From: CBDCYS01 sp965226185
GTDB taxonomy: Bacteria > Acidobacteriota > Terriglobia > Bryobacterales > UBA6623
Direction: 5' to 3'
Length of the DNA stretch: 64,000 nt
NCBI GenBank assembly: GCA_965226185.1
Contig: CBDDCT010000007.1
Span: 1,736,001 to 1,800,000 of the forward strand
Positions 33,349-43,352 of the stretch are shown here, piece after piece. The notes below the pieces were generated by a model. It worked only from the letters and a program-made list of their open reading frames with translations, was not told where the DNA came from and ran no database searches. Made by a program: the position numbers and the translations under genes. The stretch's first letter is position 1; each line of letters starts with the position of its first letter.

Positions 33349-34839
33349 CTACTCGAAGATCGTTCCCACGGGTACAATATCGACGCTGCCGATGTCAAAC
33401 TTGAATTTCCCGATCAGCTTGTCTTCATCGAGGATTTCTTTTGGTTTCGGAGAGACGTACTCGATCGTTGACGGCCTTCGGGAACTCAAAGCTTTCTTGA
33501 ATCCTTGGGCGTCTTTGGTAATGACCACCACATCGAGATCATTCGATCGAAGGTGCTTGCGAATGGCCTGATTCACCCGCTCAACGCTCAGCTCTTGCAG
33601 CGCGTCCTTGAGGAATTCGTTGAAATCAGCGATGCCATAATACTTGCTATCGAGCGCATAGCCGAGCTGATCGCTTTGGGTTTGGGTAACGAGGTTGACG
33701 TACTTTGACAGGAAGAGCCGCGTCGACTCGAACTGTTCCTCCGACAACCCTTCTTTGACCAGCTTGTCGAGTTCGTGGAGAGCGATCCGCAAAGCGAACA
33801 TGCCGTTCCGCGGCTCAACCGGACGAATCCAGATGTGAAAGATTTGCTGCCGCCGGCCCAAGTTCGGATCGGGCTGGAACTGAAACATGCCTCGCGGAAA
33901 ATACTCGATATAGGCGTAGTCGCCATAGTTCATGCCGCGAACTTCCCGAATGCGCTGATAGAGGTGGCTCTTACTGGATCGATGCTGGCCCAGGTAGGAC
34001 TGCACAAGCTTCAGCGCCGGCCAATCAGGGGAACTGCGGTTGACGTGGATAGCGAATCCCAGGGCAATGTGCGTGCCGCGAGTGTCTTTCTCGATGATCT
34101 TGATTCTGAGTTTTTCGGGGGCCTGCGGCGTCGGCAGCGCCACGGGCTCCGGCTTGCCCTCCGGCAGCTTGGAGAAATCGGCCGCTACCTTTTCGCCAAA
34201 GCCCTTGGGATAGCCGCCCGCCAGCCCGAGCACTACGTTGCCTGCCGTGTAGCGCTCCTGGTAGAAGCTCTTCAGGTCGCCGATGGTCAGCTTTTCGAGA
34301 GAGGCGACGGTTCCCGAGTTGTGCCAGCCGTAAGGGTGATTCTGATAAATCCGGGTATAGAGGAACTCCTTGCCCAGCTCCTCTTCGTTGTTGCCGCGGA
34401 GCTGAATCCTCAGAAAATTGACGACCTCGTCCTTGAGGCGCTGGAAATCGTCTTCACGCCAGCCGGGGTCGAGCAGCATCGAACGCACGATCCCGTAATA
34501 GCGATCGAGGTTTTCCGCGTGAGTGGTCCCCTCGAAGACGGTCATCTCCTTGTCAACTTGAGCACTCAGCGAAGCGGCCATGGGGAACAGAGCCTCGACG
34601 ATTTCGTCATAGGCCATGTCTTTGCTGCCGCCTTTGCTCAGCATGGCGGCGGTTAGGGCGGCAACGCCTTGCTTGCCGGGCGGGTCGCTGGCCGCGCCGG
34701 CATGAAACAGAATCCGAAAAGTAACCAAGGGCGCCTCACTCTGAAGCGCGAGAATTTCTGGTGTTTCCGCTTGCAATGGGGCCCCCTCCGCGAGCAGGAG
34801 TGCCATGAGCAAGAAACTCGTCGTGAACTGACGGGTCAT
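33349..34839 (-). CDS. M16-family peptidase-like protein, catalytically inactive subunit
   Basis: A secreted 496-residue M16 (pitrilysin/insulinase) protein. The signal peptide is followed by an N-terminal half that lacks the HxxEH zinc motif (GVAALTAAML occupies its place). The C-terminal half keeps the substrate-binding region (IREVRGMNYGDYAYIEYF). This is the pattern of the non-catalytic subunit of bacterial M16 pairs. It overlaps the active subunit gene by 4 bases (ATGA), so they are made together and probably form a heterodimer that degrades peptides outside the cytoplasm. Substrate is unknown. Confidence 0.87.
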   Translation of the reverse strand: MTRQFTTSFLLMALLLAEGAPLQAETPEILALQSEAPLVTFRILFHAGAASDPPGKQGVAALTAAMLSKGGSKDMAYDEIVEALFPMAASLSAQVDKEMTVFEGTTHAENLDRYYGIVRSMLLDPGWREDDFQRLKDEVVNFLRIQLRGNNEEELGKEFLYTRIYQNHPYGWHNSGTVASLEKLTIGDLKSFYQERYTAGNVVLGLAGGYPKGFGEKVAADFSKLPEGKPEPVALPTPQAPEKLRIKIIEKDTRGTHIALGFAIHVNRSSPDWPALKLVQSYLGQHRSSKSHLYQRIREVRGMNYGDYAYIEYFPRGMFQFQPDPNLGRRQQIFHIWIRPVEPRNGMFALRIALHELDKLVKEGLSEEQFESTRLFLSKYVNLVTQTQSDQLGYALDSKYYGIADFNEFLKDALQELSVERVNQAIRKHLRSNDLDVVVITKDAQGFKKALSSRRPSTIEYVSPKPKEILDEDKLIGKFKFDIGSVDIVPVGTIFE

Positions 34840-36233
34840 TTTCCACCCCCGGCTCCACCCCCGGCAGTCCCGTCCGATTGAGCGGCCGCGGGATCGAAGT
34901 TGAGCTTGACGATGGTTCGGCCGGTTTCGATGAATGTCCTTTGGGCAACCGCTTTCACGTCATCGGCGGTAACTCCGCGGTAGAGGGCGTAGCGCTTGTT
35001 GATCGTCTCGGGAGAATTGCGCAGGCCAAGGTAGTGGGCCAGCGTACCCGCGATGGCGCTGCTGCTGTCCATGCCGAGGGCGAACTGATAGCGAAGGTGA
35101 GATTTCACGGCCTCCAGTTGGTCCGCTGGGATCAGGTCTTTCCGAAGCGCCTCGCAGGTTTGGAGAATCTGCTCCCGCACGTAGTCCACGTCTTCGTCTT
35201 TCTTGACACGCGCCACCACGGAGAAAAGAAAAGGATCCCGATGATCGTAATACTCGGGGAACAGGGCGTCGACCTTCTGTTCTTCGATAACGAGCCGCTT
35301 GTAGAGCGCGGAATTTTCCGAGAAGGCGTGGTAGGCGATCACGTCGAGCACGGCTGAATCCACCACTCCATCGTCGTACGCCGCGGCATGAAACGAGACC
35401 GACAGGATGGGCAGTGTCGGCGCGTGGAACGCAATGTCCAGCTCCTTTGGTTCGGTCTGGGCAGGCTCGACCGGCATGTCCGGTTTGTAGTCGCCGCGCT
35501 GCCACTGGCCCCAATACTTCTCCACCAGCGGCCGGGTCTGCTCGGGGGTCACGTCGCCAACGATCGCAATGATCGTGTACTCGGGGCGATAGTAGCGGTC
35601 GAAGAACTTCAGGCCGTAGTCGTACATCTGGGGCATGTTCTCGACATCTTCCTCGAACCCCATCGTTGTGTGCTTGTAGGTATGTTTGCTGAATGCGGCG
35701 TTGCGCGTGACTTCGTCGAGCTTGCGCATGGGGCTGGCGAAGTTCTTGTTATATTCGCCCAGCACGGCGCGCGTTTCCGTCTTGAAATCGTCTTCGGAAT
35801 AGCTGACGTTCTGGAAGCGGTCGGCTTCGAGTTCCAGGATCGGTTCCAAATCCTCTTTCGAAAAAAGGGCGTGGTAGACCGTCCGGTCATCGCTGGTGTA
35901 GGCGTTTGTCGAGGCTCCGGCGGCCTGCATGATCTCGTCCCACTTCTCGGCGGGGAATTTCTCGGTGCCGCGAAACATGAGGTGTTCAAACAGGTGAGCA
36001 AAACCGGAGCGGCCGGGTTCGATTTCGTTGCGCGAGCCCACCTGAACGACCGTGTAGAGCGCGACGATATTGGGGTACCCGGTGGTGACGGTGACCAAGC
36101 GCAAACCGTTCGGCAGATCGTCGATCTGGTGCGCGTAGGGAAAGATCTCGTCTTCCGGCGGCGGCGCGGCACAGCCGATCAGCAGCAACGCGACGGTAGG
36201 AACGAGAAGCTGTTTCCGGGAAGATCGTGGCAT
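34836..36233 (-). CDS. M16-family zinc metallopeptidase, lipoprotein
   Basis: A 465-residue M16 peptidase. Lipoprotein signal LLLIGCAA. The zinc motif HLFEH gives H80, E83 and H84, with the third ligand E160 in LGEYNKN 76 residues later, as in active members. The C-terminal half lacks the R...Y substrate motif found in its partner at 33349. The two genes overlap (stop and start share ATGA), so they should form a heterodimer with this as the catalytic subunit, anchored to a membrane facing the periplasm. Confidence 0.9.
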   Translation of the reverse strand: MPRSSRKQLLVPTVALLLIGCAAPPPEDEIFPYAHQIDDLPNGLRLVTVTTGYPNIVALYTVVQVGSRNEIEPGRSGFAHLFEHLMFRGTEKFPAEKWDEIMQAAGASTNAYTSDDRTVYHALFSKEDLEPILELEADRFQNVSYSEDDFKTETRAVLGEYNKNFASPMRKLDEVTRNAAFSKHTYKHTTMGFEEDVENMPQMYDYGLKFFDRYYRPEYTIIAIVGDVTPEQTRPLVEKYWGQWQRGDYKPDMPVEPAQTEPKELDIAFHAPTLPILSVSFHAAAYDDGVVDSAVLDVIAYHAFSENSALYKRLVIEEQKVDALFPEYYDHRDPFLFSVVARVKKDEDVDYVREQILQTCEALRKDLIPADQLEAVKSHLRYQFALGMDSSSAIAGTLAHYLGLRNSPETINKRYALYRGVTADDVKAVAQRTFIETGRTIVKLNFDPAAAQSDGTAGGGAGGGK

Positions 36234-36476
36234 CGTCCGTATCCTTCATTGGATTCTAGCGTCTTCGGCGCAGGCAAAGCGCGTGTTCGAGGTGACGTGC
36301 CAATCCCCGGCATGGCCAAACGTTGCGCCGACAATCTTGGCGGCAGTCCCGCTGAACCGCGTTGCGTTCGCGCCGGCGTTGCCGACCGGGCCGTGTTCAT
36401 CCGCCACTTCATTCGCCGCGAAGCGGCAGACGCGGGTGTTTGCTGGTTCACCCGTTCGCCAAAGCCCGACGTCGCT

Positions 36477-36890
36477 TTATTTTTTCTTCGGCTTGTGAAC
36501 CTTGTGGCAGCCGCGGCAGCCTTTGCCGATCCCCGCGGTGGCCGTCTTCCATGCGTCCAGGTCCTTCGCCCCGGCGGCTTGCATCGATGCCTTCCCGGCG
36601 CTAACAACAGTCTTAGCTCCAGTTTCCCAAACGTCGTTCTTGATACGTCCGGCCATCAGTAGTAACTGCGAAGACTCGGCCAAGACTGAAGCGTAGGCTT
36701 TGGCATGCCTCCAGTCTCGTTCAGACTGCGGCCCGCCGGCCTTCATCATGGCGGCCAGCCTGTCCATGTTCGGTTTTTGCACGAGTTCCATGATGTCGTG
36801 CGTGGAGGCTACTTTCTCGTAGGTGTGCTCGGCGTAGAGGGCCCCCGCCAAGGCAACGACGATAACAACGATCCAAAGCCTATTCTTCAT
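36477..36890 (-). CDS. Class II (cytochrome c'-type) cytochrome
   Basis: A 137-residue exported protein. The N-terminal signal (LWIVVIVVALAGALYA) is followed by a helical domain with a single CxxCH heme site near the C-terminus (GCRGCHKVHK). A heme at the end of a four-helix protein is the mark of cytochrome c'/c556 (class II). These bind gases or carry electrons in the periplasm. The Lys-rich end may aid docking. No obvious partner is adjacent. Confidence 0.8.
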   Translation of the reverse strand: MKNRLWIVVIVVALAGALYAEHTYEKVASTHDIMELVQKPNMDRLAAMMKAGGPQSERDWRHAKAYASVLAESSQLLLMAGRIKNDVWETGAKTVVSAGKASMQAAGAKDLDAWKTATAGIGKGCRGCHKVHKPKKK

Positions 36891-37028
36891 AGCTGCTTAG
36901 TCTCCTTTTCTGAATTGAAGCGAAATCATTCTCTCCCCCAAGACGATTCAACGCACGCATAATTTTGCGCTGGTTCGCTCGTTGGGAAAAACCGCTTGGT
37001 CAACTTCCCTCGAGGCCACTTTCAGCGG

Positions 37029-38972
37029 TCAGTCCGAAGTGTTCGCCGAATCAATCAGACGGCGCGTCTCCGCGATGAACTCGCCGATCGGCTTGGCTCC
37101 CAGATCCCCGCGCTTGCGGTGCCGCACCGCGACCGTGCCGGCCTCGGCTTCGCGGCCGCCGACCACCAGCATGTAGGGGATCTTTTGTAACTGCGCCTCG
37201 CGAATCTTGAAGTTGACCTTTTCACTTCGGGAATCGAGTTCCGTGCGGATGCCCGCGGCTCCGAGCTGATCGGCTACCTGTTGGGCGTACTCGTTCTGGC
37301 GATCGGTGATTGGCAGCACGATCGCCTGGACCGGAGCCAGCCACAGCGGGAAGGCCCCGGCGTAATGCTCGATGAGTACTCCAAAGAACCGCTCCACCGA
37401 ACCCCACAGAGCGCGGTGAACCATGACGGGCTGATGAGCCTTGCCGTCTTGGGCGATGTATTCCAGCTTGAAGCGTTTCGGCAGATTGAAATCGAATTGC
37501 ACCGTCGAGAGCTGCCAGGGACGCCCAATCGCATCGACCAGTTTGATGTCGATCTTGGGACCGTAGAAGGCCGCTTCGCCCGGCATCACCTTGGCTTCGA
37601 TGCCGCGGTCTTTCAGCGCGCCGAAGAGTCCGTCTTCGGCCATCTTCCATTTTTCCGCCGAGCCTGCGTACTTGCCGCCCTGCCCGCCGTCCCAGGTCGA
37701 CAGCTCAATCTCGAACTGGTCAAAGCCAAATGTCTTCAGCACGTCAAGCGCGAAGTCCACACACCCAACGACTTCGTCCTTGACTTGCTCGGGAGTGCAA
37801 AAAATATGCGCGTCGTCCTGCGTAAAGCCCCGCACCCGCATCAAGCCGTGCATCACTCCGGACCGCTCATAGCGGTAGACCGTGCCCAGCTCGCCGAGGC
37901 GGATCGGCAGGTCACGGTAGCTGCGCAAGCTGTTCTTGTAAATCAGAATGTGGAACGGGCAGTTCATCGGCCTGAGCTGGTAGGCCGAGTCGTCCAGCTC
38001 CATCGTCGAGAACATGTCTTCGGAGAAGAACTCGGCATGACCGGAGGTCTTCCACAGATCGTGCCGCGCGACGTGAGGCGTGTAGACCAGCCCGTAGCCC
38101 CGCTTGACGTATTCCTCCCGCAGCCAGTCTTCCATGAGCCGCCGAATCGTTCCACCCTTGGGGTGCCAGAAAATCAGTCCCGGACCGGCTTCTTCTTGAA
38201 TGCTGTAGAGGTCCAGTTGCTTGCCCAGCTTGCGGTGGTCCCGCTTCTTGGCTTCCTCCAGCCGATGGAGGTGCGTATCGAGGTCCTTCTTGGAGAAGAA
38301 CGACGTGCCGTAAATCCGCTGCAGCTTGGCGTTGCGCTCGTCGCCTTTCCAGTACGCTCCGGCCACCGACAGCAGCTTGAAGGCCTTGATGCGGCCCATG
38401 CTGGGGATGTGCGGACCGCGGCAGAAGTCGAGAAAGTGCTCGCCCGTCTTGTAAATCGAGATCCGGTCCCCTTCGGCTTTGTCCTCGATTAGCTCGCACT
38501 TCATTTCCTCGCCTTGCTGTTTGAACTTGGCGACGGTTTCTTCACGGGGCAGCCAGACGCGCTCGTTCGCTGGATCCCGCTTGACTATCTCGAGCATGCG
38601 TGCCTCGAGCTTTTCGAGGTCTTCCGGGGTGAAAGGCTTTTCCCTCTGGAAATCGTAGAAGAAGCCCAGCTCGGTCGGCGGCCCGATCCCGAGTTTAGTT
38701 TCCGGGTAAAGCTCCAGGACGGCGGCAGCCAGCAGGTGAGCGCTTGAGTGCCGGTAGACCTCCAATGCCTCTGGGTCGCGATCGGTCAGAATTTTCAGGC
38801 TGGTGTCGCTGTCCATGGGATGCGTGAGGTCGACCAGGTCGCCGTTTACCTGGGCCACCAGCGCGGCTTTCGCCAGCCGCGGGCCGATCGACTCGGCGAT
38901 GGCCAGCGGCGTGGTCCCTTTCTCGGCGGTCTGCTCGGATCCATCCGGCAGAGTGACGCGAATTGATTCCAT
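37029..38972 (-). CDS. thrS: Threonyl-tRNA synthetase
   Basis: A 647-residue class II synthetase. In order: TGS domain (about 1-62), editing domain with HSSAH (H74, H78) and CRGPH, then the catalytic core with motif 2 (VYRYERSG, GLMRVRGFTQDDAH) and zinc ligands in MNCPFH, DDAHIF and MVHRALWG. The anticodon-binding domain (PVQAIVLPI..., PYMLVVGGREAEAGTVAVR) is last. It charges tRNA-Thr and clears mis-charged serine. Length is normal. ATG 38972 is the only sensible start. No leader T-box or terminator was recognised. Confidence 0.97.
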   Translation of the reverse strand: MESIRVTLPDGSEQTAEKGTTPLAIAESIGPRLAKAALVAQVNGDLVDLTHPMDSDTSLKILTDRDPEALEVYRHSSAHLLAAAVLELYPETKLGIGPPTELGFFYDFQREKPFTPEDLEKLEARMLEIVKRDPANERVWLPREETVAKFKQQGEEMKCELIEDKAEGDRISIYKTGEHFLDFCRGPHIPSMGRIKAFKLLSVAGAYWKGDERNAKLQRIYGTSFFSKKDLDTHLHRLEEAKKRDHRKLGKQLDLYSIQEEAGPGLIFWHPKGGTIRRLMEDWLREEYVKRGYGLVYTPHVARHDLWKTSGHAEFFSEDMFSTMELDDSAYQLRPMNCPFHILIYKNSLRSYRDLPIRLGELGTVYRYERSGVMHGLMRVRGFTQDDAHIFCTPEQVKDEVVGCVDFALDVLKTFGFDQFEIELSTWDGGQGGKYAGSAEKWKMAEDGLFGALKDRGIEAKVMPGEAAFYGPKIDIKLVDAIGRPWQLSTVQFDFNLPKRFKLEYIAQDGKAHQPVMVHRALWGSVERFFGVLIEHYAGAFPLWLAPVQAIVLPITDRQNEYAQQVADQLGAAGIRTELDSRSEKVNFKIREAQLQKIPYMLVVGGREAEAGTVAVRHRKRGDLGAKPIGEFIAETRRLIDSANTSD

Positions 38973-39017
38973 GGCAGTGGCTACTTGTTGACGGGAAAGG
39001 GAGCTGCCCGGCGGAAG

Positions 39018-39365
39018 CTACTTCTTCGAGGAGTCAGACGACGCTTTCGCCTTGGTTGAAGAGGAAGAGTCGCTTGTACCCTTCGTCTCGCTTTTCGTCT
39101 CGCTCTTGCTTTCGGCTTTTTTGCCGGACTTGCTATCGTCCTTGCCGTCTTTCGTGTCCGGCTTGCCGTCGCTCTCCGGCTTGCCGGAGCGGGCGTAGTC
39201 AGTCACGTACCAGCCCGTACCCTTGAACTGGATGGCGGGCGCCGACAGCAGCTTCTTGAGGACCCCTCCGCAATCATCGTGTTCGGTCAGCAGGGGATCA
39301 GAGAACTTCTGAATCTCCTCGAAGCGCACCCCGCACTTCTGGCATTCATACTCGTAAAGTGGCAT
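39018..39365 (-). CDS. FmdB-type zinc-ribbon protein with charged tail
   Basis: A 115-residue protein. The N-terminal ~45 residues are the FmdB/CxxC_CXXC_SSSS-type putative regulatory ribbon (MPLYEYECQKCGVRFEEIQ). The second ribbon half usually has CPxCGG; here only HDDCGG is seen, so one zinc ligand may be missing or replaced by His/Asp. A long disordered tail rich in Lys, Ser, Asp and Thr follows (about 60-115). The role in the cell is unknown. It lies 45 bases downstream of thrS in the same direction, so it may be co-transcribed. Confidence 0.75.
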   Translation of the reverse strand: MPLYEYECQKCGVRFEEIQKFSDPLLTEHDDCGGVLKKLLSAPAIQFKGTGWYVTDYARSGKPESDGKPDTKDGKDDSKSGKKAESKSETKSETKGTSDSSSSTKAKASSDSSKK

Positions 39366-39607
39366 GCTTTGATGGAATTTCCCCTGGAAACCTTACTTTC
39401 CCCGGATAACTTAGTATAACAGGGAAGCTCTAAGAGACCGCCTTGGGTCGCTGTCCGGACGGTCAGGGGAGGTCCGTGCCGCAACAGCATCCGGCATGGT
39501 TCCGGCGGCAACAATCGGGGGCTTCCCGCAAACCTTCGGCGAGGCATTCCTGAAGAAGAACGGGAGGTCCGTTTCACACCGCAAGCCACATGAGTTAGAA
39601 TCTTGCC

Positions 39608-40543
39608 GTGGCGACTCTACCAGCCGCCGATACATTCGCGAGAGCGGAGGTTCGCCGGATACTGAAGATCACTGAGAACCGTCTGCGCTCCTGGGAGCGC
39701 TTGGGCCTTTGGGAGCCTCGTTCCGAATTCGGGTTTGCCGACCTGATTGCGCTCAAGGCGCTTCAAAAGCTGCGCGAGAACCGCATCCCCAACGAGCGCA
39801 TCAAAAGATCACTCGCATCTCTGACCGAAAAGCTGTCCGGCATTGAACGGCCTCTCTGGGAGCTAAAGATCACCTCCGACGGCCGCAAGGTTGCCGTCGA
39901 GTTGCCTGGCGGCAAGATGGAAGCCCTCAGCGGGCAGATGCTCTTCAACTTTGAAGCGTCTTCGCTAAGGCCGGTCACGACACTCGAGAGGCAAGAGACT
40001 CGCCCGGAGGCCGGCAAGCTGCGCGAGGCCGAGCGCGTGTTTCGCCGCGGACTTGATTTGGAAAAGGCCGGCGAGCCCCCCGGCAAGGTGGTCGAAACCT
40101 ACAAGGAGGCGCTGAAGCTCAACCCGAAGGCAGCGGGCGCCTGGGTGAACATTGGGACCATTTATTACCGTGAGGGCGACCTCCAGGAAGCCGAGCATTG
40201 CTACCGCGAGGCTTTGGAAGTTTCTCCCAACTATGCGCTGGCGCACTTCAATCTCGGCAACGTCTGCGAAGAAATAGACCGTCTAGCCGAGGCTGTCAAT
40301 CACTACAAGATAGCGCTGCGCCTGCAATCGGATTACGCCGACGCTTACTACAACTTGGCCCTTGTGTACGAACGCCTGGGAGCGCCGATGCGGGCAGCGA
40401 AACAGTGGCAAGCTTACTTGCAATTGGACAGCGCGGGTCCCTGGGCCGGAATCGCGCGGCAACAATTGAGCAGCCTGCTGAAAATCACTCCTGGCGGCAA
40501 GGGCCCGGCACGCAAAAAGCCCCGCGACCGAAAGACTCAATGA
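39608..40543 (+). CDS. MerR-type HTH protein fused to TPR repeats
   Basis: A 311-residue fusion. Residues about 10-75 look like a MerR-type winged-helix DNA-binding domain (EVRRILKITENRLRSWERLGL). A linker follows, then several tetratricopeptide repeats from about 140 on (VVETYKEALKLNPKAAGAWV, AEHCYREALEVSPNYALAHF, AVNHYKIALRLQSDYADAYY). TPRs bind proteins, so the DNA-binding part may be controlled by a partner and not by a small ligand. The start is GTG 39608. A basic C-terminus ends the protein. Its regulon cannot be told from sequence. Confidence 0.78.
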   Translation: MATLPAADTFARAEVRRILKITENRLRSWERLGLWEPRSEFGFADLIALKALQKLRENRIPNERIKRSLASLTEKLSGIERPLWELKITSDGRKVAVELPGGKMEALSGQMLFNFEASSLRPVTTLERQETRPEAGKLREAERVFRRGLDLEKAGEPPGKVVETYKEALKLNPKAAGAWVNIGTIYYREGDLQEAEHCYREALEVSPNYALAHFNLGNVCEEIDRLAEAVNHYKIALRLQSDYADAYYNLALVYERLGAPMRAAKQWQAYLQLDSAGPWAGIARQQLSSLLKITPGGKGPARKKPRDRKTQ

Positions 40544-40585
40544 ACATAAGTCCGCGGTATTGGTGTTTACGGCAGGCGGCGAGTT

Positions 40586-40662
40586 TGGTGCCGGAGGGCG
40601 GACTCGAACCGCCGACCTAGGGATTATGAGGCCCTCGCTCTAACCACCTGAGCTACCCCGGC
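40586..40662 (-). tRNA. tRNA-Met (CAT), elongator type
   Basis: A full cloverleaf reads on the minus strand from 40662 to 40586: acceptor GCCGGGG with CTCCGGC, D-arm GCTC/GAGC, anticodon loop CTCATAA (anticodon CAT, complement of 40626-40628), T-arm GGCGG/CCGCC with TTCGAGT, and encoded CCA. The paired first acceptor base rules out initiator type. Position 31:39 is a C-T mismatch. CAT could also be tRNA-Ile2 decoding AUA; the overall sequence favours Met. Confidence 0.9.
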
Positions 40663-40749
40663 ATGAACAGCAAGGTAAGAGTAATCTTATCCTATCGGCC
40701 GGTATTTTTCCTGTCAAACGAGTTTGACTTAACCGAAGACCCCGCCCGC

Positions 40750-42648
40750 TTACCGAACATTCCTCAACACCACGACTGCCAGCGGCGGCAGCGTCAGGTG
40801 CAGCGAGTACTGTCGGCCATGCTTCGGAGCGCTGGTTGCCTTGACCGATCCCTGGTTACCCTGGTCGCTCCCCCCATAGTGGACCGAATCGCTGTTGAGC
40901 ACCTCCTGCCAGTAACCGCCGGCCGGCGCCCCGATCTGATAGTAGTACCTCGGCACCGGCGTAAAGTTGCAAACAAAAAGCAATTCGTTTCCCAGGTCGC
41001 GGGCGCGCCGCAGGAAACTCACTACGCTCGACTGCGCATCGTTGCAATCGATCCAGCTAAAGCCCTCGTGTTCGAAATCGACCTCGTACAATGCCGGCTC
41101 GTCCCGATAAAACCTGTTTAGATCCCGCACCCAGTGCTGCAGGCCCTGGTGCAAAGGCTCTTCCAGAACGTGCCATTCCAGGCTGTGGTCATGGTCCCAT
41201 TCCGCCCGCTGTCCGAACTCGTCTCCCATGAACAGCAGCTTCTTCCCGCAGTGCCCGAACATGAAGCCGTAGAGCAAGCGCAGGTTGGCAAACTTCTGCC
41301 AGTCGTCACCCGGCATCTTGCCGATCATCGACTTCTTGCCGTGAACCACCTCGTCATGCGAAAACGGCAGCACGAAATTCTCCGAAAAAGCGTAAATCAT
41401 GCTGAAGGTGATGTTGGAGTGGTGGTGGGCCCGGTGGACTGGATCGTGGGACATGTATTGCAGCATGTCGTTCATCCAGCCCATATTCCACTTGAACCCG
41501 AAGCCCAGCCCGCCTACGTGCGTCGGCCCGGAAACCATGCCCCACGCCGTCGACTCTTCCGCGATCGTCATGGCATCGGTGTACTCGACGTAAACCCGCT
41601 CGTTGAACTTGCGCAAGAAATCAATGGCCTCGATGTTTTCCCTGCCGCCATGCCGGTTGGGCAGCCACTCGCCGTCCTTGCGGCCGTAATCGAGGTAAAG
41701 CATCGAAGCGACCGCGTCGACCCGCAGTCCGTCAATGTGATATTTGTCCAGCCAAAATAGCGCATTCCCGATCAGAAAGTTCCTGACTTCCGAGCGCCCA
41801 TAGTTGAAGATCAGCGTGCCCCACTCAGGATGCTGGCCCTGCCGCGGGTCGGCGTGTTCATAAAGATGCGTGCCGTCGAAAAACCCCAACCCGTGGCCGT
41901 CATTGGGGAAGTGAGCCGGGACCCAATCGATGATCACTCCGATGCCGTGCTGGTGGAGCGTATCGACCAGATACATGAAATCCTGGGGTGTCCCAAAGCG
42001 GCTCGTCGGAGCAAAATAGCCGACCGGTTGGTAGCCCCAGGAGCCGTCGAAAGGGTGCTCCGAGACTGGCATCAGCTCCACGTGAGTGAAGCCCATTTCG
42101 TTGACATAGCCGGCTAACAGCGGCGCCATCTCGCGATAACGCAGCCAGCGATTGCCATCTTCGGTGACACGCCGCCAAGACCCCAGGTGCACTTCATAGA
42201 CCGAAATAGGGGCGTCGTGCGCATTGTGCCTCCCGCGATCCGCCATCCAGTCCGCGTCCCCCCAGCCGTACCCGGAAAGATCCCAGACCTTGGACGCCGT
42301 TTGCGGCCGAGTCTCGCTCGCGAACGCGTACGGATCGGCCTTATCGACGCGATACCCGTCGACGCGCGAAGCAATGTGGTATTTGTAAAGCGCTCCCTGC
42401 CCAACACCCGCGATAAAACACTCCCACACGCCCGCCTCGGAAGGTTTCATCGGGTGCGTTTCGGGGTTCCAGCCATTGAAGTCCCCGATGACCGAGACGC
42501 TTTCGGCGTTCGGCGCCCAAACGGCCAAGCGCGTCCCCGGCTCGCCGTTTAGCCTTGTGAGGTGCGCGCCGAGCTTCTCGTAGTTGCGATAGTGCGTGCC
42601 CTCGGCGAGCAGGTGCAAGTCGTAGTCAGTGAGAAAGGGGGATTCCAT
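40750..42648 (-). CDS. glgB: 1,4-alpha-glucan branching enzyme
   Basis: A 632-residue GH13 branching enzyme that moves short alpha-1,4 chains to alpha-1,6 branch points in glycogen. The N-terminal CBM48-type domain (LAVWAPNAESVSVIGDFNGWN, about 40-60) precedes the TIM barrel with the nucleophile D311 (GLRVDAVASM), the acid E364 (TIAEESTAW) and the HDEVVHGKKS motif. A C-terminal beta domain (DFEHEGFSWIDCNDAQSS...) completes it. No other glg genes are nearby. ATG 42648 is the family start (MESPFLTDYD). It reads towards the tRNA gene. Confidence 0.95.
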   Translation of the reverse strand: MESPFLTDYDLHLLAEGTHYRNYEKLGAHLTRLNGEPGTRLAVWAPNAESVSVIGDFNGWNPETHPMKPSEAGVWECFIAGVGQGALYKYHIASRVDGYRVDKADPYAFASETRPQTASKVWDLSGYGWGDADWMADRGRHNAHDAPISVYEVHLGSWRRVTEDGNRWLRYREMAPLLAGYVNEMGFTHVELMPVSEHPFDGSWGYQPVGYFAPTSRFGTPQDFMYLVDTLHQHGIGVIIDWVPAHFPNDGHGLGFFDGTHLYEHADPRQGQHPEWGTLIFNYGRSEVRNFLIGNALFWLDKYHIDGLRVDAVASMLYLDYGRKDGEWLPNRHGGRENIEAIDFLRKFNERVYVEYTDAMTIAEESTAWGMVSGPTHVGGLGFGFKWNMGWMNDMLQYMSHDPVHRAHHHSNITFSMIYAFSENFVLPFSHDEVVHGKKSMIGKMPGDDWQKFANLRLLYGFMFGHCGKKLLFMGDEFGQRAEWDHDHSLEWHVLEEPLHQGLQHWVRDLNRFYRDEPALYEVDFEHEGFSWIDCNDAQSSVVSFLRRARDLGNELLFVCNFTPVPRYYYQIGAPAGGYWQEVLNSDSVHYGGSDQGNQGSVKATSAPKHGRQYSLHLTLPPLAVVVLRNVR

Positions 42649-43352
42649 GCGTGCCCGCTGAAGTTGCTACCTTCACTTTCACAGACAGCAAGAGAGATAG
42701 CAACGCTTGAAGACCTCCGAACGCCCACAGCCCCGTGTCGCACGGTGCGCCACGTCCCTGTCATATTGCACGCCAACTTTTTCGATCCAGTGGAGATCGT
42801 TTGCGGATCTTTCAAAGCTTGGGCTTTACGGCTCCTTCCACGCAGCGAATTCAGATGGGTCTCAAGATCTGCTTCTACAACCTATCTCATATAGGGCCAT
42901 GGACTGGAAGTGACGTCTGCCAGGGAGGCTCAGATGGGAACTGGAAGGACGCGATCTGGAGAAGTCAGGGCCACGTAGCCTGCTCGCGCCCCGGTCACTT
43001 TTGACTCAATGCATTCCGAGGCACGGGACGGTTACTGGACGGCAGGCGATTAATCAACAGTTGTCGGCCCACAGGCGCTATCTAGTTCGTTTCGGTGGAC
43101 TTAGTCCTGCTCACCTTCTTTACTTGCCAATCGGTATCCATCATGATCAGACGGCCAGTTCTCTCAAGCTCTGCGACTGCGCATGGTCGCTGGGGTCCGG
43201 CTCCTGTTCGGCATGCAGGCCGCCGACCTATATCGCAAGCGCCCCCAGCAGAGTTGTCAGGGCCGTGCTCGCTTGAGGGCGCCTGCGATACAGCACTCAG
43301 GTTTTAGGCGATCCATCCGATCGGGACGGTCGCTCCTGGGCGGTCGCGGCTC
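42649..43352. other. Large intergenic region with no recognised feature
   Basis: About 700 bases between glgB and the TIGR03437 gene. I see no open frame with a ribosome binding site, no RNA fold I recognise and no terminator. It may be the remains of a decayed gene or hold the glgB promoter. Confidence 0.5.

Noticed and set aside
32775..33404. A 209-codon open frame on the plus strand
   Set aside because: It lies over the RNase P RNA gene, whose universal segments and P1 pairing are all present on the other strand.
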